From Methanobacteriota archaeon (lineage in GTDB: Archaea; Thermoplasmatota; Poseidoniia; Poseidoniales; Thalassarchaeaceae): a stretch of DNA of 64,000 bases. This document shows positions 27,702 through 37,988 of the stretch, piece after piece; the stretch's first letter is position 1, and the number at the start of each line of letters is the position of its first letter. Location of the stretch: the NCBI GenBank assembly GCA_018654845.1, contig JABIKU010000032.1:1-64000 (forward strand), given 5' to 3'. The notes below the pieces were generated by a model that worked only from the letters and a program-made list of their open reading frames with translations, was not told the DNA's origin and ran no database searches. Made by a program: the position numbers and the translations under genes.

Positions 27702-30257
27702 TTGAGTGCATCAGTACGCACGCCGAGCATGACGAGTATGGCCTTGCCACGTCCAGGTGTTCAGGAACGTATCCTATTGCATCTACGTGATTATGTCGAT
27801 TATTCTGAGAGGGTCGAAGTTCCTTTCGCCCTTTCGCAGATGGGAATCGCAAATGCCGTCGCTATTGCTCGCTCTAATGTTCCCCGAGCGATATCTGGAA
27901 TGCGAGAACAAGGTTTACTCATTGAACGCCAAGCTCATGTAACTGGTGTTTCAAGAAAAAGAAAGGCATATTTTCTGACCGATGAAGGAGCGAAAGTTGC
28001 CAATAATATTTGGGATACTGTTAGCCAACAACCAGTTAGGTTGATACATTCCGATGGAAGATCTGAGACTGTTGAACTCTCTAACGCATTGGAAATAACT
28101 GATTTACCATTACGTCATGTCGATTTTCTTCGCTATATTGATGATAATGGTACAGTTGATTTATCTGTACTTTCAGCAGAATTAATCGAGAGAGATTTAT
28201 CTAAGCAAATTGAAAAACAATTGATTTCCTCTCTTAATGATCTGCCTAGAACAAGAAAATTTTACGGACGTGAAAAGGAAGTCGACGATATTGTCCAACT
28301 TCTCGAAGCCCAATCATCTTCAATACTGATTCCTGGAATAGCAGGGATTGGGAAAACTGCCTTGGCAGGGAAGGTGTTGGAGAGATTCACTCATCGCCGT
28401 AATTTGATATATCATCGATGTCAAGATTGGGAAGGTTCGAGAGCTTTTCTTGAAGCGGTTGGAGAGTGGCTCTCGGCTATGGGCTCCAACGATTTATCTG
28501 ATTATTTAGCTGCAACTCCAGTTCCACAGGCATCTGTTGCAGTCGATTTGATTATCGAAGGACTCGGCTATGCACCAGCACTTATCGTAATCGATGACTT
28601 ACACAAAGTTGGAGATGAAACGTTGATTTCGACATTACGAGGGCTTTCTCAAAAGTTCCCAAAATTGGATGAAGTCGGCCTAATCATGTTTTCTCGGTCT
28701 TTCCGTATGGTTGTTCCGGACCAAGATTCAAGTGGAAAAATTTTGACTTTGATTATGCCACTAGAAGGGCTCGATCAAGATTCTAGCAGGCAAATTCTCA
28801 ATGCAATGCCAGATATTGAATCGACACAATTTTCACACATTTATTCACTTTCTCGTGGCCACCCTCTCATACTTGAATTGATTAATCGAGGGAGTGTAGG
28901 TGGAACTTTCCATGCAACCTTAGAAGCATTCGTCGAGCAAGAAATCTTCAGCCGCCTTTCTGGGCCTCAAAAAAGGTTACTTGGATCTATTGCTGTATTC
29001 CGCGAGCCAATGTCATTAGATGCACTTAGTGAGCAAGAAGTGGTCATTGATTTGCTTGATGAATTAGTTGAGAAAGGACTTGCTCGTCAAGCTGATAGCG
29101 AAAACTATGATGTGCATGATTTGGTTCGTGAATTCTTGGTAAGATCTATGGACTCTGAGCTCAAATTAGAGTTACATAGCAGAGCAGTCGATTGGTATCG
29201 AACACGTAAAGGTAGTCCAACTGACCGAATTGAGTTTATTTATCATCTTCATAGCTCTGATCTAATCGAAGAATTAGCTGAAGTACTAACCAATGAAGGA
29301 CATGGTCTAGTTGAAACAGGTCATACTGAATTATTGGGAATATTACGTGCCTTGGATCAGGATGGATTCGATGCTCAAGGTTGGGGTGTGGTTCGAGAAT
29401 TAAGAGGTAATATACTCTCTTTACAAGGCCGATGGGATGAGGCAGAATTAGAGTATGATTCTGCAATTACTTCCGCTAAAAAGAATCGGTTAGGCAATCA
29501 ATTAGCTCGCCTATATTCTGCTCGGGCAGATATTGCAGTTAAGCGAGGCGCTACCGACGATGCTTTAGAATTACATAGAAAGGCTTTAGAAATTCAAATT
29601 GCGATTAGGGATGCAGTTGCTGCAGCTAGATCCTACAATAATATGGGCTATATTTTCCGTCGTCGACGAGATAATCGTCATGCCTTGGAAGTTTACGGAA
29701 ATGTCGAGGAGTTACTTGATTCGGAAGACAATCCAAAACTATGTGAATCGAGGATTAGACTCGCATCCGCCTTCCTTGAGATGGGAGAACTTGATAGAGC
29801 TCGAAATCATGCAATGATTGCTCATGATGAAACGAAAGAGAACGGCGACGAAACTCTACATGCACGCTCTCGGGCGGTTCTTGGCCGATACTATGCGCGG
29901 ATTAAGGACAACGATTTAGCGATGATGCATTATTCAGGAGCATTGGAAGTATTATCTAGGCTAGCAGACCCACATAGCGCAGTCGAAGTTCAAATGCTTC
30001 TAGGACATGTTCTCAGCGATGCTAATCAAAAGGATGATGCTGCAGAACATTATTTAGAAGGATTAGCACTCGCTGAAGCGAACGATTTCCGCCATCTCCA
30101 AGGTGAATTATTAGCTCGATTAGGTGAGGTGGAAAGTGAGAGGTCTCAACGCATGGAATATCTTCAAAGGTCATTAACTGTTTTCCGAGAATTAGGGGCA
30201 ATTGATCGAATGAGGGAAGTTCAAAATTCAGTACATCGAGTTATTATGGGCCATTGA
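27702..30257 (+). CDS. wHTH-STAND ATPase-TPR protein (signal-transduction ATPase)
   Basis: N-terminal winged-helix-like region, Walker A PGIAGIGKTALAGKV, Walker B PALIVIDDLH, C-terminal TPR-like helical repeats (ALELHRKALEIQIAIRDAVAAARSYNNMGYIF). ATG 27729 (MTSMALPRPG) is an alternative start. Confidence 0.8.
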   Translation: MSASVRTPSMTSMALPRPGVQERILLHLRDYVDYSERVEVPFALSQMGIANAVAIARSNVPRAISGMREQGLLIERQAHVTGVSRKRKAYFLTDEGAKVANNIWDTVSQQPVRLIHSDGRSETVELSNALEITDLPLRHVDFLRYIDDNGTVDLSVLSAELIERDLSKQIEKQLISSLNDLPRTRKFYGREKEVDDIVQLLEAQSSSILIPGIAGIGKTALAGKVLERFTHRRNLIYHRCQDWEGSRAFLEAVGEWLSAMGSNDLSDYLAATPVPQASVAVDLIIEGLGYAPALIVIDDLHKVGDETLISTLRGLSQKFPKLDEVGLIMFSRSFRMVVPDQDSSGKILTLIMPLEGLDQDSSRQILNAMPDIESTQFSHIYSLSRGHPLILELINRGSVGGTFHATLEAFVEQEIFSRLSGPQKRLLGSIAVFREPMSLDALSEQEVVIDLLDELVEKGLARQADSENYDVHDLVREFLVRSMDSELKLELHSRAVDWYRTRKGSPTDRIEFIYHLHSSDLIEELAEVLTNEGHGLVETGHTELLGILRALDQDGFDAQGWGVVRELRGNILSLQGRWDEAELEYDSAITSAKKNRLGNQLARLYSARADIAVKRGATDDALELHRKALEIQIAIRDAVAAARSYNNMGYIFRRRRDNRHALEVYGNVEELLDSEDNPKLCESRIRLASAFLEMGELDRARNHAMIAHDETKENGDETLHARSRAVLGRYYARIKDNDLAMMHYSGALEVLSRLADPHSAVEVQMLLGHVLSDANQKDDAAEHYLEGLALAEANDFRHLQGELLARLGEVESERSQRMEYLQRSLTVFRELGAIDRMREVQNSVHRVIMGH

Positions 30258-31067
30258 TTATAATCGAATTTTCACATCCTCATTCTTCAATTCTCCAACT
30301 CGAATTGTAAAATCAGGACCATCTTGTGTCGAAATTGAAATTGTGCCGGAATATTCTTCTCCAATATGCATCAATACTTCGCTTTCTGCTAGGTGCGGCG
30401 CATTATTTTTTTCAGATAAGTGACAAAGGACGATACTCTGAAGTTTTGGATTCATGATATCTTGTAAAATTTCTGCAGTTTGAAGATTGGATAAATGACC
30501 TCCACGACCACTTATTCTACGTTTTAATGAATGAGGATAAGGGCCATTCATTAACCGCTCCTCATCATAATTTGCCTCGATAGAAATATGTGAACAACCA
30601 TTTAGATGCCTCTTCAGTTCATGGGTTGCTTCGCCTAAATCTGTTACTATTGCTGCCCGGTGCCCGTCTCCATTTGTTGCAATAACTGCAACATTATCTG
30701 CGTCATCATGTGGAATTGGTATAGGCAATAAGCTCATTTCATCACTAATTTGAATCCTCTCAACATTACCAAATGTTCTGCATTCAGAAATCGGAGCCCA
30801 ACCCATTCGAACAGCAGTTTCTGGGTTGCAATGCAATATCGCATCCCATTTTTCTGATGCACGCTTTGCAGATTTTGCATGGTCTGAATGATGATGTGTG
30901 ATAAAAATACCATCGATATCAAGAGGATTTACATTGATTCTACTCAGCCTTAATTCAAGCTGTTTTAAGGAAAACCCACAATCGATGAGCACCATTGTGG
31001 AACCAGATCTAAGCAAGGTCGAATTACCTCTACTGCCTGAACCGAGAGGTGTTATCTCTAACGCCAT
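30258..31067 (-). CDS. Metallo-beta-lactamase-fold hydrolase (YycJ/WalJ-like)
   Basis: MALEITPLGSGSRGNSTLLRSG, LIDCGFS, FITHHHSDHAKS, ISIEANYDEERL. Longer ORF start (31265) would overlap the divergent gene. Confidence 0.85.
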   Translation of the reverse strand: MALEITPLGSGSRGNSTLLRSGSTMVLIDCGFSLKQLELRLSRINVNPLDIDGIFITHHHSDHAKSAKRASEKWDAILHCNPETAVRMGWAPISECRTFGNVERIQISDEMSLLPIPIPHDDADNVAVIATNGDGHRAAIVTDLGEATHELKRHLNGCSHISIEANYDEERLMNGPYPHSLKRRISGRGGHLSNLQTAEILQDIMNPKLQSIVLCHLSEKNNAPHLAESEVLMHIGEEYSGTISISTQDGPDFTIRVGELKNEDVKIRL

Positions 31068-31254
31068 GTTAATCGATGCACTGTGACGACAGACACCCCT
31101 TGAATGAATCCGTTTAATCGGCCGTATTTCTTCTTCTTCCATACCTTTGTAACATCGCCATATTTTTGTCACCAACCAAGTGTGTCCGAACGACGCTCCA
31201 TCATCGTCATAAATCAAACAAGTTGGCTTAGTATTGTAAAGAGGAGGTGATATC

Positions 31255-34200
31255 GTGCGTCGCAAGCAGTCAGCAGTACTAATGACACTCTTGATATTGA
31301 GCAGTTTGGCTTTTGTTTCACAAACAAGGCCTCAGGCTCCAGTCGATCATATCGACCCTGGAGATGCACATGGGGGGGCCCCTCCAGTAACTGATGCTGA
31401 TGGAGATCAGATACCCGATTTGCATGAAGCAATCTTTGGTAATGAAATTCTTCTTGATACCTCTACTGGCGTGGTTCGCATCAAAGGTTTAGATCCTACT
31501 AACGGAACTGATAATATGACTGATTTTGATCGAGATGGTGCAAGCGCTTTACTCGAGTATTGTTGGCCGTTTACTCTCGACAAGTGTTTTACAGATCGTA
31601 TCGCCCTAACTGGTAAACCACCCGAATTATCGGAATCTGGGTTACGTGAATTCCTCGACCCACGTGTTGCTGATACCGATGGTGATGGTTTACCAGATGG
31701 TTATGAGATTTTTATGTGTACTGAGGGTGGATTAGGATATCTTAATGCTACAAATGCATGGAATTGCCTATGGTTCGACCCGTTGAATCCAATTGATCAA
31801 TACGATGATATCGACCGGTGTCAAGATTTTACTTTTGGCTGCGGCGATGGCTTTGATGTCAACCGAGATGGGACAATCGATGAGGGAGAAATGTATACGA
31901 ATTCAGAGGAGTATGCTTTTGGTATGTCTGATAATTGGGTTACAGAACGTGATGGATTGTGGTGTTTTGGGGAAATCAGTGGTTTGGACAAGAATGCTTG
32001 CCAAACTGAAATTAGTCGGGAAACTGGTGATGATGGTTGGCTTGGAAGCAATCCAACACAGTCAGATTCTGATTATTACACTTGGTCAGATGTCCTCGCC
32101 ATCGGCTTGGCCGTTCCAGGAGATGGTATTCCTGATGGTTGGGAAGTTCACTATGGATTGGATCCAAGGAATGCGAGTGACTCAATCCTCGATAGTGATG
32201 GTGATGGTTGGGATTTAGATGCGGATGGTTATGTTATCCCTGATACATCGATTGCCACTGCTGCTTGGGGAGAGGCATTCAGTAATTATGAAGAATACAT
32301 GATACACTATGATGGTGGTGCTTGGGTGACCCCTGGTATTCGAGGTATCAGTTTATCGAATGTTGGAGATGAAATTTATTCATTCGATCAGTCGACCTCA
32401 CCTCAACTCGTCGATGGTGCAGTTCATTCCGTAATTCCTGACCAACAACGAGATCGGCTAATTGTCGGTTCTCGTTATGGAATTACAATTCTCGACCCAT
32501 ACAGCATGAGTTCAACACTTTACGAATTGCCTGATGGTTTGGAGATGTACACTATGCATCATTGGAATCAAGGTATATCTGAATATCTTATTGTAGGAAC
32601 TAATGTGGGTATTTTGAGCATTGAGTTAGAGAGTGGATTGCCACAAATCGACTCTTCATTGAATACCGAGGGGGCTTATCACGAAATTGGACCAATTTAC
32701 TCGATGGTGCCATTGCTAACAGGAAGCGGTTCACTTGAAATGATGGTTTTTGGTAAAGGTGAGGCTTGGACGATTGTAATCAACAGCGACGATTCGAGCG
32801 AAGAGCCAAGAATTACTGAGCCAATTTTCCGTGAGGATATCTCCGATTTACTTAGCTCGGCAGATGTTACTGTCAACACGGCATTACATGTAGATATGGA
32901 TGGCCGTGGCCCATTATTGGTTATTGGAACAGATGCGGGATTAATCGCGTGGAATACGACCGATGGTTCTGATTCAACAGGTTGGCCTTGGTGGGTATTC
33001 AATTCACAAAACGCAGAAAATTATGTCCAACGTGCTGATTTACTAAATGTTTCAAAATCTGCAATTGTAAATGTCCTTGAACCTGCAGGTTCAAAAGACT
33101 CATCAGGTGAATTTGAAGAAATAACTGGATTTTGGATGGGAACTGCAGGAGGTATTCACCTAACTGACTTGTCAAGATTAGTGACGACACCGAAGAGTGC
33201 GTTCAATACAGATAGAATGTGGAATATTGAGCGTTGGGCAAACGGGGCTAATGATATTCGTTCTATATACACGACTAATGATGAAATCTTTGTCGGCTCT
33301 AGAGATGGAACATGGGTTCTCGATGGTGGTCATCACGGAGTTACTGGAATCGCGGATAATCAAACTCGCCTTCCGGGTTTAGTAACTTCATTGGTGACTC
33401 TTGAAAGCTCTGATGGAGTTTCCCTATTCGCTGGTATCTCACCCGGACGATTCATGAATATCATGCCTATTGACCCTATGTCGATGGATTCTGATTTGGA
33501 TGGAATGCCAGACGGTTGGGAATTTATCTATGGTTTAGACCCAACCGACCCTTACGATCGTGATCGTGATGCTGATGCTGATGGGGTTCACTTCACTCCT
33601 ACGTCAGGTGAAGGCATTGATCGAAGTTGGACAAATCTTGACGAATATCGATATATTTCTACCAGCGAGGGAGGTTTTAACGGAACTGATCCAAGGGAGA
33701 TGGATTCGGATGGCGATGGCCTAACTGATGGTGAAGAATATTGGGGGTGGTTCGCTGACTCAACAAATTTTGATTGCCATTATTTGAATACAGAATATGT
33801 CTGTGATGAAACTGCCGGTGCCCTTGCACAAACTGTACATCTTGAAGGATGGTTAGGTTCTGGGGCAGGTGGTGGAACTGATGGGCCTACTGATCCAACC
33901 AACTTAGATTCAGATGGAGATGGAATGCCAGATGGTTGGGAGATTGAACATCGCCGATGGATTGGTGATGTGTATAATGGCGGAAACCTCTGGACATTGA
34001 ATCCAAGAAATTCTGACGATGCAGACCTCGATGCAGATGGGGATGGTTTGTCGAATTTATGTGAATACAAATGGGGTGCCTTACTCGATCAGGTATTGCG
34101 TGAAGGATTGCCGAGTCATGGCGAAACATCTGAGGCTGCTGAGAATTGGACAAAGACTGATCCTAACGAAATCGATTCTGATGGAGATAGTTTACCAGAT

Positions 34201-36987
34201 GGCTGGGAGGCACGATATACTTGTTCATGGAATAAAGATGAAGCGGGAATTAATCCCTTGAATGGTTCTGATGCATTGAACAATCCAGATGGAGATGGTT
34301 ACGATGTTAATCACGATGGAATACTCGATCTCGAGGAGAGTTTAGTAAATTGGCTAGAATATCATTGGAAGACTGAAGTTATATTCGGAGATAGTACGAA
34401 TAACGACATACCTTTCCCAGAAAATTTCACTACCGTTCTCTATAATCTAACCTGGGAAGATTTTGCAGGAGGGTCATTTGGCGAATACACCAGTCCCGCA
34501 TACCGGAGTTTGATTAATGGAACAACTTCATTCGATATAGGCTCAGGAAATCCTTTACTCGCAGATTCTGACCGCGATGGAATGCCAGATGGTTGGGAAT
34601 TTTATCACGCACGTTGGAGTCTTTTTGATGAGAAGTGGACACTGAATCCTGTGGATGAACGTGACAAAAATGGCGATTCTGACGGTGACGGGATGAACAA
34701 TTGGGAAGAATACAATGTCATTGCTGGTAATTTGAGTGAAACTGATAATTTAATCACAGTTCCACAATTCTACCTATTACCAATTGGTGGAGAGCTGCTC
34801 GCAAATCCATGGCTATCTGCTGAATCTTCGGAATCCTTCGGAACTTTCTTGACCGAAGAACAGAAAAATTTGACTGGATTAACTGCGGATCCAAACAATC
34901 CCGATACCGATGGGGATGGATTGTTAGACGGTATCGAATTAATTTTTACTAAATGGAATTCAACAAATAATGTTTGGACATTGAACCCCTTGGTTGCCGG
35001 AGACGGTCAATATGATTCAGATAGGGATGGCATTACAGATCAAATCGAACTTAATCTGACGATTAACAATCCGGCGAACGGAGGATTGTCGCCGCCCGAT
35101 GCCCCACGGATGTGGGAAGAGGCGGAATTGCTCGACCCAGATGAAGCGGTGAATCGAGTTTATCGCATTCTATTCAATAAAGAGGGACGGGCGTTAATTG
35201 CGCTGGAACAATTCCAAGATTGGCAGGATGGTAAGCCCGCCAAGCCATTGTTGCAAGCATTGCTTGGTGTATCTGATCCAACTTCAGATGACACTGATCG
35301 AGATGGAATGAGCGATGGATACGAATATTGGTTTACAGAATGGAATTTAGAGAGCAATAAATGGGAAATGAATCCATTAACCGATACAGATATTCACGTT
35401 GATACTGATGGCGATTCCTTTGATTGCAATGATGATGGAATTATTTCTGATTCCGAATCCTTTGACAATCTCGCAGAATACGAGAGTAGAATTTATGGAA
35501 AGAAAACTGCAATCGATACTATACCAAACGGAACTGGCTTAGTCTCCTACGGAGCTGATGCAGTTAATGCTTACATCGATGAAGAAGGAATGTTTCCAAG
35601 TGCAGCATTCGGCCAACTTTATGTTCAATTCGTGTCAAAAAGTTTGATTTCAGCCGAACGGGCTGGTCTAATCAATCAACACGATTCGAATAATTTCAAT
35701 ATCAGCCTAGCTGGTGTTAGCGATCCTACCGACGACGACTCAGATCGAGATGGTATGCCGGACGGTTGGGAATTCTGTTTCTCAATATATGGTGAGTTTC
35801 TTCCAATCAACGATTATCGCTGGTCGATGAATCCAATCAATCCACTAGATGTGGATTACGATCCAGATGCCGATGGTTGGTATGACCGCAACTGGCTCGA
35901 CACCCCTGCAACACAAGGTGTCTGGGAAAATCGTGAATTTACCGCCCTAGGTACCGATATGCAGATTGGTCATGGTTCCCTTGGACTTTTCTTTGGTAAT
36001 CTAATGGAATATGAGAATGGTACACTCCCTCTCAACCCAGATTCAGATGATGACTCGATGGTGATGGAACCAGTCTTCCAGAACGGTGAAGTAACCGATT
36101 ATATTCAAAACATGAATTTGAGCGATGGGCGCGAGGTGTTCAAGTATGGGACAAATCCACTCGATAATGATACAGATGGCGATATGATGCCTGATTTCTA
36201 TGAGTATTATCGTGGCTGGAATGAAACGAATGACAACTGGTCTTCTTATCTAAAAATCGAAGTTCAATGGCAGCAAGTAACGACAAATAATTGGAAACCG
36301 GTTGATATTACCGGAGGAATAATTGCTCGCCCTATTTTGAATTGGGTTTGGTTTACCCATGATGCAACTGATCCTGATGATGCTGGACAAGATGCAGATA
36401 AAGACGGGGGATGGGATTGTTCTAGTGGCTCATGCATTTATCAGCCGTACAATAATTTCCAAGAATACTATGGTGTGGTTAACGCCACTCTATCCTCACC
36501 TACGCTAGTTCGACAAGCTATGCTCTACGATTGTTCTGGTGATTATGTGCAAGAATGGTGGCAATTACGAGAATCCCTTCTTGGTACATGTGCTGGTTCT
36601 GCAGCAATTAATTCGAATTATTTCCGCATGTACCGGATCAATAATGCGGACGACTTGTTCGCATTGATAATTGATGACAACGATGTAGATTACCAATATC
36701 TAGATACCTCTGATGACCAAACATTGTGCAGTGGTGAATGGACCGATTTATGGCAGCGCTTTGCTGGAGATCAGTACCATTTGCCAAATACTGGACTTGG
36801 AGAATACGTATTCGGTTGGTGGGTTTTGGATATAGATGGTGATCAAATCGCTGATGGGACCGATCCAACAAAATGGGATACTGATGGAGATTGGTTGAAT
36901 GATTTCTTTGAAATTGAAGATGATATGCTCGATGGTGTCCGTGGAAATAGCGGTTCTCCAATTCGATACGACGACAGGACGACATAA
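31255..36987 (+). CDS. Giant secreted protein with many thrombospondin-type-3-like DxDxDGxxD repeats and a beta-propeller-like region
   Basis: GTG start preceded by GAGGAGGTGA; signal peptide; at least 15 DSDGDGMPDGWE-like units; central VGSRYGITILDP / VGTNVGILSIE / IGTDAGLIAW blade-like repeats. Confidence 0.8.
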   Translation: MRRKQSAVLMTLLILSSLAFVSQTRPQAPVDHIDPGDAHGGAPPVTDADGDQIPDLHEAIFGNEILLDTSTGVVRIKGLDPTNGTDNMTDFDRDGASALLEYCWPFTLDKCFTDRIALTGKPPELSESGLREFLDPRVADTDGDGLPDGYEIFMCTEGGLGYLNATNAWNCLWFDPLNPIDQYDDIDRCQDFTFGCGDGFDVNRDGTIDEGEMYTNSEEYAFGMSDNWVTERDGLWCFGEISGLDKNACQTEISRETGDDGWLGSNPTQSDSDYYTWSDVLAIGLAVPGDGIPDGWEVHYGLDPRNASDSILDSDGDGWDLDADGYVIPDTSIATAAWGEAFSNYEEYMIHYDGGAWVTPGIRGISLSNVGDEIYSFDQSTSPQLVDGAVHSVIPDQQRDRLIVGSRYGITILDPYSMSSTLYELPDGLEMYTMHHWNQGISEYLIVGTNVGILSIELESGLPQIDSSLNTEGAYHEIGPIYSMVPLLTGSGSLEMMVFGKGEAWTIVINSDDSSEEPRITEPIFREDISDLLSSADVTVNTALHVDMDGRGPLLVIGTDAGLIAWNTTDGSDSTGWPWWVFNSQNAENYVQRADLLNVSKSAIVNVLEPAGSKDSSGEFEEITGFWMGTAGGIHLTDLSRLVTTPKSAFNTDRMWNIERWANGANDIRSIYTTNDEIFVGSRDGTWVLDGGHHGVTGIADNQTRLPGLVTSLVTLESSDGVSLFAGISPGRFMNIMPIDPMSMDSDLDGMPDGWEFIYGLDPTDPYDRDRDADADGVHFTPTSGEGIDRSWTNLDEYRYISTSEGGFNGTDPREMDSDGDGLTDGEEYWGWFADSTNFDCHYLNTEYVCDETAGALAQTVHLEGWLGSGAGGGTDGPTDPTNLDSDGDGMPDGWEIEHRRWIGDVYNGGNLWTLNPRNSDDADLDADGDGLSNLCEYKWGALLDQVLREGLPSHGETSEAAENWTKTDPNEIDSDGDSLPDGWEARYTCSWNKDEAGINPLNGSDALNNPDGDGYDVNHDGILDLEESLVNWLEYHWKTEVIFGDSTNNDIPFPENFTTVLYNLTWEDFAGGSFGEYTSPAYRSLINGTTSFDIGSGNPLLADSDRDGMPDGWEFYHARWSLFDEKWTLNPVDERDKNGDSDGDGMNNWEEYNVIAGNLSETDNLITVPQFYLLPIGGELLANPWLSAESSESFGTFLTEEQKNLTGLTADPNNPDTDGDGLLDGIELIFTKWNSTNNVWTLNPLVAGDGQYDSDRDGITDQIELNLTINNPANGGLSPPDAPRMWEEAELLDPDEAVNRVYRILFNKEGRALIALEQFQDWQDGKPAKPLLQALLGVSDPTSDDTDRDGMSDGYEYWFTEWNLESNKWEMNPLTDTDIHVDTDGDSFDCNDDGIISDSESFDNLAEYESRIYGKKTAIDTIPNGTGLVSYGADAVNAYIDEEGMFPSAAFGQLYVQFVSKSLISAERAGLINQHDSNNFNISLAGVSDPTDDDSDRDGMPDGWEFCFSIYGEFLPINDYRWSMNPINPLDVDYDPDADGWYDRNWLDTPATQGVWENREFTALGTDMQIGHGSLGLFFGNLMEYENGTLPLNPDSDDDSMVMEPVFQNGEVTDYIQNMNLSDGREVFKYGTNPLDNDTDGDMMPDFYEYYRGWNETNDNWSSYLKIEVQWQQVTTNNWKPVDITGGIIARPILNWVWFTHDATDPDDAGQDADKDGGWDCSSGSCIYQPYNNFQEYYGVVNATLSSPTLVRQAMLYDCSGDYVQEWWQLRESLLGTCAGSAAINSNYFRMYRINNADDLFALIIDDNDVDYQYLDTSDDQTLCSGEWTDLWQRFAGDQYHLPNTGLGEYVFGWWVLDIDGDQIADGTDPTKWDTDGDWLNDFFEIEDDMLDGVRGNSGSPIRYDDRTT

Positions 36988-37072
36988 TCCGCTTGATTCT
37001 TGTATTAATATTGTATATTTTCTGAATATGGGCGGATTGCATTAATTTGCTCACCACGATTGGGGCGACCTG

Positions 37073-37540
37073 ATGGAGGATAGTCAAATTCCGAGCGTTG
37101 ATGCTCCGATTGAAGAAAAATTATTATTCCTTCAAGAAAACATGTCTAATTTTGTCAAACAATACAGTTTACCGGTCGTTGAAGTTGCGTTAGTTATTTC
37201 TAAATATATCAAAATATTACTTAGTGAATTAACCACAAAAGCCAACACTGTCGGTGAAACTTTACCAATTGAATTAACTCAACCTTGGGAAATTGATACA
37301 AATGATCAAGATTCCCTAATCGATTCATTCCCAATCGAGAGGGTGCTTTCGACCATTGATCAAGATCGAATGGATATTTTTGACACAATTATTCGAACAA
37401 TTTTGAATAATGCCGAAATTCCATTGATTAATGGTCTGACGTTATTACGAGATTGGGAATCTGTGACTAGAAAACAATTAGTCAACGCGGCCAGCCCTGG
37501 CCATCTTTTCAGCCCCTTTGTATTACCTGATAATTTTTAG
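37073..37540 (+). CDS. Hypothetical protein, 155 aa
   Basis: Intact ORF in a gap between annotated genes; no family recognised. Confidence 0.5.
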   Translation: MEDSQIPSVDAPIEEKLLFLQENMSNFVKQYSLPVVEVALVISKYIKILLSELTTKANTVGETLPIELTQPWEIDTNDQDSLIDSFPIERVLSTIDQDRMDIFDTIIRTILNNAEIPLINGLTLLRDWESVTRKQLVNAASPGHLFSPFVLPDNF

Positions 37541-37567
37541 AATCTTAATAATCTGATATTTGATTAT

Positions 37568-37924
37568 TCATTCATTTTGAGCAGATGCGACAATTCTACT
37601 TGAAATCCACCATGCATCACCGATTGACCAGAAAAAGAAGAGAGGCCAAAGTACTACTGAAACAATTAGTGGCAATTGAATCAAAAACCAACTAGCTGCT
37701 TTCGAATGTTGGCCGTTGAAGTGTTGGCCAAGAAATAAAAACGGAACCAGAGATAATGCTAGAGCAACCAAAGGTCTAACAGTCCCCCAAGGCCCAATTC
37801 CGCCACTGAGTTCTGACCAAATCACGCCAAACACGCCTAGAGGATTTACACGATTCGGCTCCTCTTCCGGAGCAACTTGAACCACATACTCCTCTACCAT
37901 TAAATTGGCCCGAACATATACCAA
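37568..37924 (-). CDS. Small multi-TM membrane protein
   Basis: 118 aa with about three hydrophobic segments (PLVALALSLVPFLFLG, FLIQLPLIVSVVLWPLFFFWSIG); start may be internal (MVEEYVV). Confidence 0.5.
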   Translation of the reverse strand: MVYVRANLMVEEYVVQVAPEEEPNRVNPLGVFGVIWSELSGGIGPWGTVRPLVALALSLVPFLFLGQHFNGQHSKAASWFLIQLPLIVSVVLWPLFFFWSIGDAWWISSRIVASAQNE

Positions 37925-37988
37925 TCATCAATCTGACGCTATATTGGTCATAGAAAACGCCAACAGTAGGTACTCGCTGGAAACTCTA

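Noticed and set aside
27702-30257. Defence-system (Avs-like STAND) interpretation
   Set aside because: No effector domain or neighbouring defence genes seen; a regulator fits the wHTH and TPR better.
31371-31386. GGGGGGGCCCC run near the start of the TSP3-like gene
   Set aside because: Only seven G; short enough to be explained by HGGAPP codons, weaker than the C10 tract.
31255-36987. Possible CRISPR or DNA-level tandem array (recurring gatggagatgg-type words)
   Set aside because: Repeats are degenerate, codon-phased and irregularly spaced; they encode DxDxDG protein modules.
36638-37087. 149-aa minus ORF at the end of the TSP3-like gene
   Set aside because: His/Arg-rich shadow of the plus-strand coding frame.
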